NCBI RefSeq assembly: GCF_001598375.1 | Contig: NZ_BCYV01000025.1 | Coordinates: 1 to 59,579 of the forward strand | DNA length: 59,579 bases | Direction of reading: 5' to 3' | DNA from: Novosphingobium capsulatum NBRC 12533 | Lineage (GTDB): Bacteria > Pseudomonadota > Alphaproteobacteria > Sphingomonadales > Sphingomonadaceae | In this document: in pieces, positions 42,606 through 51,971 of the stretch | Position numbering within the stretch: the first letter of the stretch is position 1 | How the letters are laid out: every line of letters begins with the position of its first letter | Notes under the pieces: model-generated | Databases searched by the model: none | Told to the model about the DNA's origin: nothing | Seen by the model: the letters and a program-made list of their open reading frames with translations, nothing else | Position numbers and translations under genes: made by a program

Positions 42606-45314
42606 GTGCGGCAAGGAATTGATTGGGACCATGCGCTTGTCCTTGCCCGCCGGCACACCACGTTCCTGGCCCGCGCGCTCGACCGCCAGCCCGAGGTGGC
42701 CACGCTGCTCGCGCAGGGTGAGATCGAAGCGGCACTGGCGCATGCGCGCCTGGCCGGGCAGGGCGTGGACGATGTCGGGATTGCCTTGCGGCGCGAACGC
42801 CTGGCCCTGGCGCTGGCCCTGGCGGTGGGCGATATCGCCGGCGCGCTGCCGCTCATGCGCGTGGTGCAGGCGCTGTCAGACTTTGCCGATCGCGCGCTCG
42901 ATGCCGCCATCGCCGCCGCCATTGCCCGGCGCGCGCCCGATGTTGCGCCAGTAGGCTTTTCCGCCATCGGCCTGGGCAAGCACGGCGCGCAAGAGCTGAA
43001 CTACTCGTCGGATATCGATCCCATCCTGCTCTACGATCCCGACGTGCTGCCGCGCCGCCCGCGCGACGAACCGGGTGAGGCGGCGCAGCGTGTGGCGCGC
43101 GGGGTGGTTGAACTGCTCTCGACGATCACCGAGGAAGGCTATGTCTTCCGCATCGACCTGCGGCTGCGCCCGGCATCGGAAGTCAGCCCGCTGGCCATCC
43201 CGTTCGAAGGGGCGATCACCCATTACGAATCGAGCGCGCTCGCCTGGGAACGTGCGGCCTATATCCGCGCCCGTGCCGCCGCCGGCGATGTCGCGCGCGG
43301 CCAGGCTTTCCTCGATACGATCCGGCCGTTCGTGTGGCGGCGCAGCCTGGATTTCGGGGCGATCGCCGAAATCGGCCGGCTCACCGCGCGCATCCGCGAT
43401 CACTATGCCGCCGGGCAGGTGGTCGGGCCGGGCTATGATCTCAAGCGCGGGCGCGGGGGCATCCGCGAAGTGGAATTCTTCGCTCAGACCCACCAGCTGA
43501 TCCATGGCGGGCGCAATCCCGCGCTGCGCCTGCGCGGCACGCGCCCGGCCCTTGATGCCCTGGCGCAGGCGGGGATCATCTCTGCGGATGACGCGATGGT
43601 CATGGGCGAAAGCTATGACCGGCTGCGCGTGCTCGAACATCGCCTGCAGATGGTCGCCGATCAGCAGACCCATGCCCTGCCGCCGCAGCAGGCTGCGCTG
43701 GACAGCGTGGCGCAACTGGCCGGCCACGACGATGGCGCTGCGCTGATTGCCGAGGTGCAGGATATCTCGCAGGCAGTGGCGCAGCGGTTCGATGCCCTGC
43801 TGGCGATCATTTCGCCCACCGGCGCGGTGGCGGTGGACAACCGCAGCCTGGCGCAAGACCTGGCGGAGATGGGTTTTGCCGATGCCGAAGGGCTGGCCGG
43901 GCGGGTGGAAGCCTGGGACAGCGGCGCATTCCGCGCGCTGCGCAGCGACGAGGCCCGCGCCGCCTTTGCACGCGTGCGGCCGCAATTGCTGCAGGCCCTG
44001 GCCGAGGCGCCCGATCCCGATCATGCGCTGGCGCGGTGGGAACGGCTGCTGGCGGCGCTGCCATCGGCGATCAACGTGTTCCGCCTGCTCGAGGCGCGCC
44101 CCGGCCTGATGGCGGTGGTCATGCGCGTGCTCGCCCATGCCCCGACGCTGGCCGAAGACCTGGCGCGGCGGGCAGACCTGCTCGATACACTAATCGATCA
44201 TTCCGCCTTCGCCCTGCCGGGCAGCGTCGATGATATCATTGCCACCCTGGCGCGGGGCGAGGTGGGGGATGATTACCAGCGCCTGCTCGATGCCGTGCGC
44301 CGCAAGGTGGGCGAACTGCGCTTTGCCTTGGGCGTGCAACTCGTCGAAGGGCTGCACCCGCCGCTGGCCGTGGCCGCCGCGCTCAGCCGCGTGGCCGAGG
44401 CCGCGATCAGCGTGCTCGGCAGTGCGACCGAGGCGGAGTTCATCCGTGTCCATGGCCAGGTGCCCGATGCGCGCATGGTCGTGCTCGGCCTGGGGCGGCT
44501 GGGCGGCGGCGCGCTCACCCATGCCTCCGATCTCGATCTGGTGTTCCTGTTTGGCGGGCCAGGCGATGCCTATGCCCGCGAATCCGACGGCGGCCGGCCG
44601 ATCGGCGGCACGCTCTATTTCAACCGCCTGGCCCAGCGCATGATCGCGGCGCTATCGGTGCCTACGGCGGCCGGCGCGCTCTATGAAGTGGATACCCGGC
44701 TGCGCCCCTCTGGCGCGCAAGGGCCGATCGCGGTCAGCCTCGACAGTTTCGAACGCTATCAACGCGAAGACGCCTGGACCTGGGAACACATGGCGCTGTG
44801 TCGGGCCCGGCCCCTGTTCGGGCAGGCTGCCGATCGCGCCGCGCTGGCCGATATCGTGGGGCGCGTGCTGCGCCAATCGCGCGATCCGGGCGCGCTGCGG
44901 GACGACGTTCTGGCGATGCGCGCCGAAATGGCGCGGCACAAGCCGGCCAAGGGCCCGCTTGATGTGAAACTGGCGCGTGGTGGCCTGGTCGATCTCGAAT
45001 TCCTCGCCCACTATCTGCAATTGCGCGATCACGTTGCGCTCGAACCCGACCTGAGCGCGGCGGTCTTGGCGCTGGAGGAGGCCGGCCTCCTGCCTGCCGG
45101 CCTGCGCGCGGCGCATGATCTTCTTGCCGGCCTGCTGGTGGTGGTGCGCCTGGTTGCCCCTGATGGCATGTTTCCGCCACAGGCCAGCCGTGCCATCGTG
45201 GCTGCTGCCTGTGGCCAGGAAAGCTGGGACGCCCTGCTTGACGCGGTGGCGCGGGCAAGACACCGCATTGCCGATGCCTGGGGCCAGGTCTTCGGGCAAC
45301 CATTGGAGATTTGA
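42606..45314 (+). CDS. glnE: Bifunctional glutamine synthetase adenylyltransferase/adenylyl-removing enzyme
   Basis: 902 residues from a GTG with GGGAG ~6 bases upstream. Regulates glutamine synthetase by adding or removing AMP. The two nucleotidyltransferase domains show their signatures: GLGKHGAQELNYSSDIDPIL (adenylyl removal, ~120) and GLGRLGGGALTHASDLDLVF (adenylylation, ~623), with the intervening regulatory helical domain. The bcp gene begins 3 bases after the stop and uses a ribosome site inside glnE. Confidence 0.95.
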   Translation: MRQGIDWDHALVLARRHTTFLARALDRQPEVATLLAQGEIEAALAHARLAGQGVDDVGIALRRERLALALALAVGDIAGALPLMRVVQALSDFADRALDAAIAAAIARRAPDVAPVGFSAIGLGKHGAQELNYSSDIDPILLYDPDVLPRRPRDEPGEAAQRVARGVVELLSTITEEGYVFRIDLRLRPASEVSPLAIPFEGAITHYESSALAWERAAYIRARAAAGDVARGQAFLDTIRPFVWRRSLDFGAIAEIGRLTARIRDHYAAGQVVGPGYDLKRGRGGIREVEFFAQTHQLIHGGRNPALRLRGTRPALDALAQAGIISADDAMVMGESYDRLRVLEHRLQMVADQQTHALPPQQAALDSVAQLAGHDDGAALIAEVQDISQAVAQRFDALLAIISPTGAVAVDNRSLAQDLAEMGFADAEGLAGRVEAWDSGAFRALRSDEARAAFARVRPQLLQALAEAPDPDHALARWERLLAALPSAINVFRLLEARPGLMAVVMRVLAHAPTLAEDLARRADLLDTLIDHSAFALPGSVDDIIATLARGEVGDDYQRLLDAVRRKVGELRFALGVQLVEGLHPPLAVAAALSRVAEAAISVLGSATEAEFIRVHGQVPDARMVVLGLGRLGGGALTHASDLDLVFLFGGPGDAYARESDGGRPIGGTLYFNRLAQRMIAALSVPTAAGALYEVDTRLRPSGAQGPIAVSLDSFERYQREDAWTWEHMALCRARPLFGQAADRAALADIVGRVLRQSRDPGALRDDVLAMRAEMARHKPAKGPLDVKLARGGLVDLEFLAHYLQLRDHVALEPDLSAAVLALEEAGLLPAGLRAAHDLLAGLLVVVRLVAPDGMFPPQASRAIVAAACGQESWDALLDAVARARHRIADAWGQVFGQPLEI

Positions 45315-45317
45315 CGC

Positions 45318-45791
45318 ATGAGCACTTTCCCCGGCGTGGGCGATCCGCTGCCCGATCTGCCGCTGACTGCCCCTGATGGCAGCGTGGTGAAGCCGTCCGA
45401 TTTTGCCGGCCGCAAGCTGGTTGTGTTCTTCTATCCCAAGGACGATACGCCCGGCTGCACCACTGAGAACAAGGACTTTTCCGCGCTGGCCGATGAATTT
45501 GCCGCCGCCGGCACGGCGCTGCTCGGCGTGAGCAAGGACCCGCCCAAGAAGCACGAGAAGTTCATTGCCAAGCATGGCCTGGCAGCCCCGCTCGCCAGCG
45601 ATGCCGAAGAAGGTGGCCTGTCCGATGCACTCGGCATCTGGACGGAAAAGTCGATGTATGGCCGCACCTACATGGGCATGGAGCGCACGACCTATCTGGT
45701 CGGTGCCGATGGCCGCATCGCCCAGGTGTGGAACAAGGTAAAGGTCAAGGATCACGCAGCGCAGGTTCTCGCCGCGGCCCAGGCGCTGTAA
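45318..45791 (+). CDS. bcp: Thioredoxin-dependent peroxiredoxin (Bcp/PrxQ type)
   Basis: 157 residues. GGAG lies at the end of glnE, giving coupled translation. Peroxidatic Cys47 is in DDTPGCTTENKDF. E. coli Bcp has a second Cys five residues later; here that position is not Cys, and no other Cys is seen nearby, so it looks like a 1-Cys form. Reduces peroxides using thiol donors. The remaining sequence is typical (VGVSKDPPKKHEKFIAKHGL, YGRTYMGMERTTYLV). Confidence 0.92.
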   Translation: MSTFPGVGDPLPDLPLTAPDGSVVKPSDFAGRKLVVFFYPKDDTPGCTTENKDFSALADEFAAAGTALLGVSKDPPKKHEKFIAKHGLAAPLASDAEEGGLSDALGIWTEKSMYGRTYMGMERTTYLVGADGRIAQVWNKVKVKDHAAQVLAAAQAL

Positions 45792-45801
45792 CGCGCGCGG
45801 C

Positions 45802-46602
45802 ATGACTGCATCGCTTCCCACTGTGGCGGCCGCGATTCGCGCCGCCATGTTGACCGCTGATCCGCGTGACAAAGCCATGGCCACCCGTGCCGTGGCGCGC
45901 GATTGGGCTGCCGGCCGCCTGGCTTTCGCCTTCGACGTGGCCATGCCCGATAGCCCGGCGCGCCCGGCCGAGCCGGAACTGCTGCCGCCCAACCGCATGC
46001 CCAAGCGCGGGCGCGGCGGTTCCGAGCGCGGGCGCCTCGCGCTGATCCATGCGCTGTGCCACATCGAATTCGTCGCGATCGACCTGGCGCTCGACGCTGC
46101 GGGGCGGTTCGGTGCCGAGCGCGGGCCGGATTTCGTCAGTGACTGGCTGGGCGTGGCGGCGGACGAGGCGATGCATTTCAGCCTGCTGGCCCGCCGCCTG
46201 CGCGCCCTGGGCAGCCTTTACGGCGCGATGCCGGCGCACGACGGGCTGTGGGATGCCGCGCGCGAAACCGCGCACGATGTTGCCGCCCGTCTCGCCGTGG
46301 TGCCCATGGTCCTGGAGGCGCGCGGTCTCGATGTCACGCCGCAAACCATTGCGCGGTTCGTGGCGGCAGATGATCACACCACCGCGCGCATCCTGCAGCG
46401 AATCGTTGACGACGAAGTGCGCCACGTTCGCTTCGGCACAAGCCATTTCGCCAAACTGTGCGAAGAGCGTGGTAAACCGGCACCGCAACTCTGGAAAACC
46501 CTGGTCGCGCAGCACTTCCGTGGCACCGTTAAGCCACCGTTCAACGACTCGGCGCGTCGTTCAGCCGGTCTGTCGTGCGAAATGATGGCGGCTCTTGCGT
46601 GA
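45802..46602 (+). CDS. DUF455 family ferritin-like protein
   Basis: 266 residues. The centre has ferritin-like di-metal motifs: ALCHIEFVAIDLALD, ADEAMHFSLLARRL and VDDEVRHVRFG, giving Glu/His ligands on four helices; PMVLEARGLDVTP follows. Known DUF455 members have unsettled function, with links to iron or diiron chemistry. It starts 10 bases after bcp and is probably in the glnE-bcp unit. Confidence 0.83.
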   Translation: MTASLPTVAAAIRAAMLTADPRDKAMATRAVARDWAAGRLAFAFDVAMPDSPARPAEPELLPPNRMPKRGRGGSERGRLALIHALCHIEFVAIDLALDAAGRFGAERGPDFVSDWLGVAADEAMHFSLLARRLRALGSLYGAMPAHDGLWDAARETAHDVAARLAVVPMVLEARGLDVTPQTIARFVAADDHTTARILQRIVDDEVRHVRFGTSHFAKLCEERGKPAPQLWKTLVAQHFRGTVKPPFNDSARRSAGLSCEMMAALA

Positions 46603-46813
46603 TGGGGGCAGCCGCCGCTACCCCTCCGGCACGAGATCGGCGGGGGGTATCCACCAATCTCTGAACAAAGCTTGGCCAGCGATGTGGTTCCTGCCGCAGT
46701 CTGACAAAGTGGCGTTCGCTGGGGGTCAGCACGGAACGGATGCCGCTGGCGCAGGGCCCGATTGGCCCAACGTCGGTGTGTGTGTCTGCCGAAAAGAGGT
46801 TGTACGGGTCGCA

Positions 46814-47554
46814 ATGAAAAAAGCTTTTTCTACCGGTCTGGCTGCCATTGGCACCATGCTCGCCTTGGGCCTCGCCACGCCGGTTCTCGCCAACAGCGCC
46901 GCTTCTGCCGATATCACCGCCCCGCTGCGTAATGCCGAAGCCGCCAAGGCCGGGATGACCGCGCCGGCCGGCGATGAAGAATTCTCCAAGCTTTTCGCCA
47001 GCTGGGAAGCACTCGATGGCGGCAAGGGCAGCTCGGCCCAGGCGCCGCTGGTCCGCACCGCTTCGGTTTCCATCCCCACTCTGATGCCGATCACCAGCAG
47101 CCGCCCGATGAGCAGCGGCTTTGGTCTGCGCAATCACCCCATCTACGGCGGCCTGCGTGCGCACAAGGGCGTTGATCTGCCCGCGCCGACCGGCACGCCG
47201 ATCCGCGCCAGCGCCGATGGCGTGGTGGGCAAGGCCGAACGCTTCGGCGGCTACGGCCTCTATGTTCAGCTTGAGCACGGCGGCAATCTCGAAACCCGCT
47301 ATGGCCATATGTCGCGCATCGCCGTTGCCGAAGGGCAGCATGTGCACAAGGGTGACGTGATCGGCTATGTCGGTTCCACCGGCCATTCGACCGGCCCGCA
47401 CCTGCACTATGAAGTGCGCGTGGCTGGCAACGCGGTCAATCCGCTGCCCTACATGCAGCGCGATGCCAACCTGGCCCAGCTGGCCAGCGCCGCTGATTCC
47501 TCGCAGATCCGCGCTTTCAACGCCACCGACGCCGAGGGCGAAGGCGACGAATAA
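46814..47554 (+). CDS. M23 peptidase (LytM-type), secreted
   Basis: 246 residues with a signal peptide (MKKAFSTGLAAIGTMLALGLATPVLA). The zinc-binding site shows H117 and D121 (HKGVDLPAPTGTPI) and the HLHYEVR pair near ~196-198; the core GFGLRNHPIYGG ... GYGLYVQLEHG is LytM-like. A secreted cell-wall endopeptidase. The ribosome site is distant (AGAGG ~15 bases upstream), making the start less certain. An independent promoter is likely in the ~210 bases upstream. Confidence 0.88.
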   Translation: MKKAFSTGLAAIGTMLALGLATPVLANSAASADITAPLRNAEAAKAGMTAPAGDEEFSKLFASWEALDGGKGSSAQAPLVRTASVSIPTLMPITSSRPMSSGFGLRNHPIYGGLRAHKGVDLPAPTGTPIRASADGVVGKAERFGGYGLYVQLEHGGNLETRYGHMSRIAVAEGQHVHKGDVIGYVGSTGHSTGPHLHYEVRVAGNAVNPLPYMQRDANLAQLASAADSSQIRAFNATDAEGEGDE

Positions 47555-47593
47555 GGCGCCATTTTCTGGAATAACGCATCGGAGAGGATGCGG

Positions 47594-47623
47594 AAAAAGG
47601 CGGCCCGCAACGGCCGCCTTTTT
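47594..47623 (+). terminator. Terminator of the M23 peptidase gene
   Basis: Hairpin AAAAAGGCGGCC/GGCCGCCTTTTT with a 6-base loop and a T5 tail, ~40 bases after the stop. It can act in both directions, but the plus strand matches best. Confidence 0.8.
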
Positions 47624-47661
47624 CTATGGGCGCCGGCGCGCAGATCGCGTCTGGCGCACGC

Positions 47662-47702
47662 AAAAGGGCCGCGCAGCATTGCGATGCTGCGCGGCCCTTT
47701 TT
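47662..47702. terminator. Strong bidirectional terminator, M23 peptidase/galU
   Basis: An 18-bp perfect stem AAAAGGGCCGCGCAGCAT/ATGCTGCGCGGCCCTTTT with a 4-base loop, flanked by A and T tracts on both sides. It lies between convergent genes and serves galU on the minus strand. Confidence 0.85.
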
Positions 47703-47724
47703 GCTTAAGCCTGTGGTGTGACGG

Positions 47725-48615
47725 TCAGCCCACCAGCTTCTTGATCACGGCGCGCACATCGTCGGCCAGGTCGGGGCGTTCCAGGGCCAGGGCGATCGTC
47801 GCCTCGACAAAGCCGGCCTTGCTGCCGCAGTCGAAGCGGCGGCCGGCAAAGGTCACCGCGTGGAACGGCTGCGTGCCGATCATGCGGGCCATCGCATCGG
47901 TCAGCTGGATTTCGCCGCCAGCGCCCTTTTCCTGGTTTTCCAGGGTGCGCATCACTTCGGGCTGCAGGATATAGCGGCCCGAGATGATCAGGTTTGACGG
48001 GGCTTCTTCACGCTTGGGCTTTTCAACCAAGCCGGTCACTTCGGTCAGCGTGTCAGACTTGCGCGCGCCCGGCGCGATCACGCCATAGCTCGATACTTCT
48101 TCTTCCGGCACTTCCAGCACCGAGATCAGGTTGCCGCCCACTTCGTTGTAGGCTTCGACCATCTGCTTCATGCAGCCGGGTGCACCCACCATCAGCTCGT
48201 CGGGCAGGAAGATGGCAAAGGGTTCATCGCCCACCACTTCGCGCGCGCACCACACGGCGTGGCCCAGGCCCATTGCCACCTGCTGGCGCACGGTGACAAG
48301 GTTGCCCGGCTTGATGCGGGTATCGTCCAGCACCGACAGGTCCTTGCCCCGGCTGGTCATCGTGGTTTCCAGCTCGAATGCGGTGTCGAAATGCTCGACG
48401 ATCGCGGTCTTGCCGCGCCCGGTCACGAAGATCAGCTCTTCGATGCCCGCTTCGCGCGCTTCGTCCACGGCATACTGGATCAGCGGGCGATCGACGATCG
48501 GCAGCATCTCTTTGGGGATGGCCTTGGTAGCGGGCAGGAAGCGGGTGCCGAGACCGGCAACGGGAAAGACGGCCTTGCGGATCGGCTTGTGGCGGCTTGC
48601 GGTGGTTTCGCTCAT
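47725..48615 (-). CDS. galU: UTP-glucose-1-phosphate uridylyltransferase
   Basis: 296 residues. Makes UDP-glucose for polysaccharide and lipid glycosylation. Motifs: AVFPVAGLGTRFLPATKAIPKEMLPI, VTGRGKTAIVEHFD, GLGHAVWCAR and the metal Asp in LPDELMVG; VEKPKREEAPSNLIISGRY follows. Length and order fit GalU. Starts divergently from murA. Confidence 0.95.
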   Translation of the reverse strand: MSETTASRHKPIRKAVFPVAGLGTRFLPATKAIPKEMLPIVDRPLIQYAVDEAREAGIEELIFVTGRGKTAIVEHFDTAFELETTMTSRGKDLSVLDDTRIKPGNLVTVRQQVAMGLGHAVWCAREVVGDEPFAIFLPDELMVGAPGCMKQMVEAYNEVGGNLISVLEVPEEEVSSYGVIAPGARKSDTLTEVTGLVEKPKREEAPSNLIISGRYILQPEVMRTLENQEKGAGGEIQLTDAMARMIGTQPFHAVTFAGRRFDCGSKAGFVEATIALALERPDLADDVRAVIKKLVG

Positions 48616-48808
48616 GTCGGTGTTTGTCCCATTGTCCGGTTACACGATAGTTAAGCAGCCTCCTTTTGTGATGACAAGTTCTCCGCAGGCCGGAACGTGC
48701 AAAAAATGCTGCAATGCAATATTGGCGCCGTGCCGTCGCTTTGCTGCCCTCCAGCCAGCCCGCAACCTTGCCCCTTGCCCTGTCCGGCAAACCGGCTAAA
48801 CCGCCGCG

Positions 48809-50092
48809 ATGGACAAGATCATTATTCGCGGCGGCAAGCGTCTTTCCGGCACGGTTCCTGTTTCCGGGGCAAAGAATGCGGCGCTCACGCTGCTGCCCTG
48901 CGCGCTGCTCACCGATGAAGCGGTAACGCTGCGCAACCTGCCGCGCCTGGCGGATATCGACGGCTTCCAGCACCTGATGAACCAGTTCGGCGCGTCTACC
49001 GCCATTGCCGGCGGCCGGCCCGAGGATTTCGGCCGCGTGATGACGCTGCAGGCCACCCGCCTCACGTCGACCGTTGCGCCTTATGACCTGGTGCGCAAGA
49101 TGCGCGCCTCGATCCTGGTGCTGGGGCCGCTGCTGGCCCGCGCTGGCGAAGCCACCGTGTCGCTGCCTGGTGGTTGCGCCATCGGCAACCGGCCGATCGA
49201 TCTGCATCTCAAGGCGCTCGAGGCGTTTGGTGCCCATATCGAACTGGCCGCTGGCTATGTCCGGGCGATCGCGCCCGATGGCGGGCTGCCCGGCGGGCGC
49301 TACAGCTTCCCGGTGGTGTCCGTTGGGGCCACGGAAAACGCACTGATGGCGGCGGTTCTGGCCAAGGGTAAATCGACGCTGCACAATGCTGCGCGCGAAC
49401 CCGAAATCGTTGACCTGTGCAACCTGCTCGTTGCCATGGGCGCCGAGATCGAGGGCATCGGCACGTCAGACCTGACGATCCACGGCGTCGCGCGCCTGCA
49501 CGGCGCTACCTACATGGTCATGCCCGATCGTATCGAGGCCGGCTCCTATGCCTGCGCAGCAGCGATCACCGGCGGCGAAGTGACGCTGCAGGGCGCGCGG
49601 ATCGAGGATATGGAAACCACGGTCCAGGCGCTGCGCGATGCTGGTGTATCGGTAGAGCCGGTGCGCGGCGGCCTGCACATCGCCGCCGATGGTGATCTGC
49701 GCCCCGTGACCATTTCCACCGCGCCCTATCCCGGCTTTGCCACCGACATGCAGGCCCAGTTGATGGCCATGCTCTGCCTCGCCAAGGGCTCCAGCATGCT
49801 GACCGAAACCATCTTCGAAAACCGCTACATGCACGTGCCCGAGTTGAACCGCATGGGCGCGCGCATCGAAACCTCGGGCCGCACGGCGGTGGTCCATGGG
49901 GTGGACAAGCTTTCGGGTGCCGAAGTCATGGCCACCGACCTGCGCGCCTCGATGAGCCTGGTGATCGCCGGGCTCGCCGCCGAGGGCGAAACCCAGGTGC
50001 ACCGCCTCTATCACCTCGATCGCGGGTATGAACGGCTCGAGGAAAAGCTCGCGCTGCTTGGCGCCGATGTGGAGCGCGTTGGTAGCGACTGA
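48809..50092 (+). CDS. murA: UDP-N-acetylglucosamine 1-carboxyvinyltransferase
   Basis: 427 residues. First committed step of peptidoglycan synthesis (enolpyruvyl transfer to UDP-GlcNAc). The N-terminus MDKIIIRGGKRLSGTVPVSGAKNAAL is diagnostic; the catalytic Cys123 is in SLPGGCAIGNRP, the residue attacked by fosfomycin. DRIEAGSYACAAAITGG and the ENRYMHVPELNRMGA region complete the family pattern. Confidence 0.97.
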   Translation: MDKIIIRGGKRLSGTVPVSGAKNAALTLLPCALLTDEAVTLRNLPRLADIDGFQHLMNQFGASTAIAGGRPEDFGRVMTLQATRLTSTVAPYDLVRKMRASILVLGPLLARAGEATVSLPGGCAIGNRPIDLHLKALEAFGAHIELAAGYVRAIAPDGGLPGGRYSFPVVSVGATENALMAAVLAKGKSTLHNAAREPEIVDLCNLLVAMGAEIEGIGTSDLTIHGVARLHGATYMVMPDRIEAGSYACAAAITGGEVTLQGARIEDMETTVQALRDAGVSVEPVRGGLHIAADGDLRPVTISTAPYPGFATDMQAQLMAMLCLAKGSSMLTETIFENRYMHVPELNRMGARIETSGRTAVVHGVDKLSGAEVMATDLRASMSLVIAGLAAEGETQVHRLYHLDRGYERLEEKLALLGADVERVGSD

Positions 50093-50115
50093 TCGCGCGG
50101 CCGATCCAGCCCAGC

Positions 50116-50155
50116 AAAAAGGGGCCGCGCGGATCTGCCGCGCGGCCCCTTTTTT
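50116..50155 (+). terminator. murA terminator (convergent with PEP-CTERM gene)
   Basis: A stem of 12 GC-rich pairs (GGGGCCGCGCGG/CCGCGCGGCCCC) extended by A-T pairs, loop of 5, followed by T6. It can act both ways because AAAAA precedes it. Confidence 0.85.
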
Positions 50156-50172
50156 GTGTCCCTATCGTGGGT

Positions 50173-51279
50173 TCAGGCGGCTTCGGCGGACTCGCCCTTG
50201 GCTGGGCGCTCGCCCGGCTCGCGGCGCTTGCGGCCCAGGATCAGGCCGCCCAGGCCCAGGGCGAGCAGGGCCAGCATGCCCGGTTCGGGCACATCGGTGC
50301 CACCCGTGCTGCTGCTCGACGTGGATGACGAGGGGACCTGCGGATCGCTTGGCACGACATAGCCACCGCTATAGGTGCCGATGTGCATTTCCCCGTCCTG
50401 GGTCAGGCTGCCGAACACCGCCGAACCCTGGATATAATTGTAGGTGTGCGCCGCAGCCTTGGGCGCCAGCACCGATCCGCCCCATGCGGTGGTCAGCGTC
50501 AGGTCGGTGGCATCGGCAAAGTTCCAGATCACGTGCTGGCCCAGGTTCGCCGTGCCGCCCAGGAAGTTGTCGTTCAGGTTGATCGTGCTGCCCGAAACGT
50601 TGACGATCACCGTATCGGCGCCATTGGTGTTGAACTGGATTTCGCCGATGGAATTGAGATCGGCCGCGGTGATCGAGAACACCGCCACGCCGCTGGCATT
50701 GGGCTGGGCATTGAAAGTGCCACGATTGCCGCTGATCGCCAGGGTGCTGTTCGCGGTCTGCTGCGACAGCTGATAGGACAGCCCCGTCATGCTGGTCGAC
50801 ATCAGGCTGCCGTCCTGCTGCAGATTGCTGACAAATGCCGGATTGGTCGTGCCCAGGTTCGACTGCACGATGTTGGAATTGACGTTGGTGTTGGCGATCG
50901 ATCCGCCCACCTGCACGGTCTGCGTCGCGCCGTTGAGGTTGAACCCGCTCGATACGCTGCCGCCCACGATTGCGCCCGAACCGTTGTTGAGGTTCTTGAT
51001 CCCGCCGTTCACGTCACCCACCACGACCAGGCCCGGCCCGGTATAGCTCGATGCCGGCAGCGTGGAGATCAGGTAGTTCGATGAATTGCCGGTGAGGTTG
51101 CCACCAACGAACGTGCGCCCTTCCACTTCGGATGAGGACGTCAGGTTGCCCAGCACGATCAGGTTGTAGACCTTGAGCGCATCGATCCCCACCGGGGTGG
51201 ACGCGGCCACGGCGTTGCAAGGAAGGGCCAGCGCAGCCAGAGTGGCAAGGGCAGCGGTCATCCGAGGGCGGACAGGCAT
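50173..51279 (-). CDS. PEP-CTERM choice-of-anchor A family surface protein
   Basis: 368 residues. A signal peptide (MPVRPRMTAALATLAALALPCNAVA) is followed by the domain typical of choice-of-anchor A proteins: YNLIVLGNLTSSSEVEGRTFVGGNL, GDVNGGIKNLNNGSG and a Ser/Gly/Asn-rich beta-helix-like region, with WGGSVLAPKAAAH. It ends in a PEP-CTERM sorting tail (VPEPGMLALLALGLGGLILGRKRR). PEP-CTERM proteins are processed by exosortase and displayed or secreted; no exosortase gene is in the window. Confidence 0.85.
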   Translation of the reverse strand: MPVRPRMTAALATLAALALPCNAVAASTPVGIDALKVYNLIVLGNLTSSSEVEGRTFVGGNLTGNSSNYLISTLPASSYTGPGLVVVGDVNGGIKNLNNGSGAIVGGSVSSGFNLNGATQTVQVGGSIANTNVNSNIVQSNLGTTNPAFVSNLQQDGSLMSTSMTGLSYQLSQQTANSTLAISGNRGTFNAQPNASGVAVFSITAADLNSIGEIQFNTNGADTVIVNVSGSTINLNDNFLGGTANLGQHVIWNFADATDLTLTTAWGGSVLAPKAAAHTYNYIQGSAVFGSLTQDGEMHIGTYSGGYVVPSDPQVPSSSTSSSSTGGTDVPEPGMLALLALGLGGLILGRKRREPGERPAKGESAEAA

Positions 51280-51470
51280 GACGAATCGATTTCCTGAGGC
51301 ATGCGCACCGGAATAGGACGCGCGCGATCCTCCTGCCCGCTTTGCGCCGTAACGCAACCGCGATTTGCCCATCGTGCCCTTGTGGCACAATGATTTGACA
51401 ATCGTTAACGATCGAACGAGCTTGAAGGCGCCGGGGGGAGCGATCGCCCGCCCTCAGCGCGGGTCCAAGG

Positions 51471-51914
51471 TTAACCCGAAGCGCGTGCGCTCAGGATATC
51501 GACCTGGGCGCGGATCGGGCCGATGTCATACCCGCCCGCTGCTGCCTTGGCAGCGATCTCGAACGGGTTGGCGCCATTGGCGGCCTGGGCCAGCGCCCAC
51601 AGCAGCGTCGATCGCGTGCCCGACCGGCAATAGGCCAGCACCGGCGCATCGCCCGCCTGGCGCAGTGCCTGCTGAAAGGCGTCTACCTGGGGCATCGAAA
51701 AGCCGGCATGGGTTACCGGAATGGCGACATAGGCAATGCCGGCATCCTGCGCCGCGGCGGCGATTTCCGCGCCCGGCGTCTGGTCGTCGGATTCGCCCTC
51801 GGGCCGGTTGTTGATGATCAGCGTCACGCCCAGTTCCTTGGCCAGGGCCACGTCTTCCACGGTAATCTGCGGGCTGGCCAGGAACTGGCTGTCGATCTGG
51901 CGAAACTGGGACAT
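51471..51914 (-). CDS. TIGR01244-family sulfur transferase/phosphatase (beta-lactamase-hydrolase-like)
   Basis: 147 residues. A phosphatase-like fold with the P-loop CRSGTRST (Cys-x5-Arg) and the N-terminal LGVTLIINNRPEGESDDQT. The family is annotated as a sulfur transferase/phosphatase linked in some genomes to sulfide metabolism. AAGGG precedes the ATG. Downstream of terC on the same strand, though with a ~60-base gap. Confidence 0.83.
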   Translation of the reverse strand: MSQFRQIDSQFLASPQITVEDVALAKELGVTLIINNRPEGESDDQTPGAEIAAAAQDAGIAYVAIPVTHAGFSMPQVDAFQQALRQAGDAPVLAYCRSGTRSTLLWALAQAANGANPFEIAAKAAAGGYDIGPIRAQVDILSARASG

Positions 51915-51971
51915 GGCAAACCCTTGTTGACGGAAGTGAATTGGCGGAAGTGAAGAGGCGAATGTGGCGGA

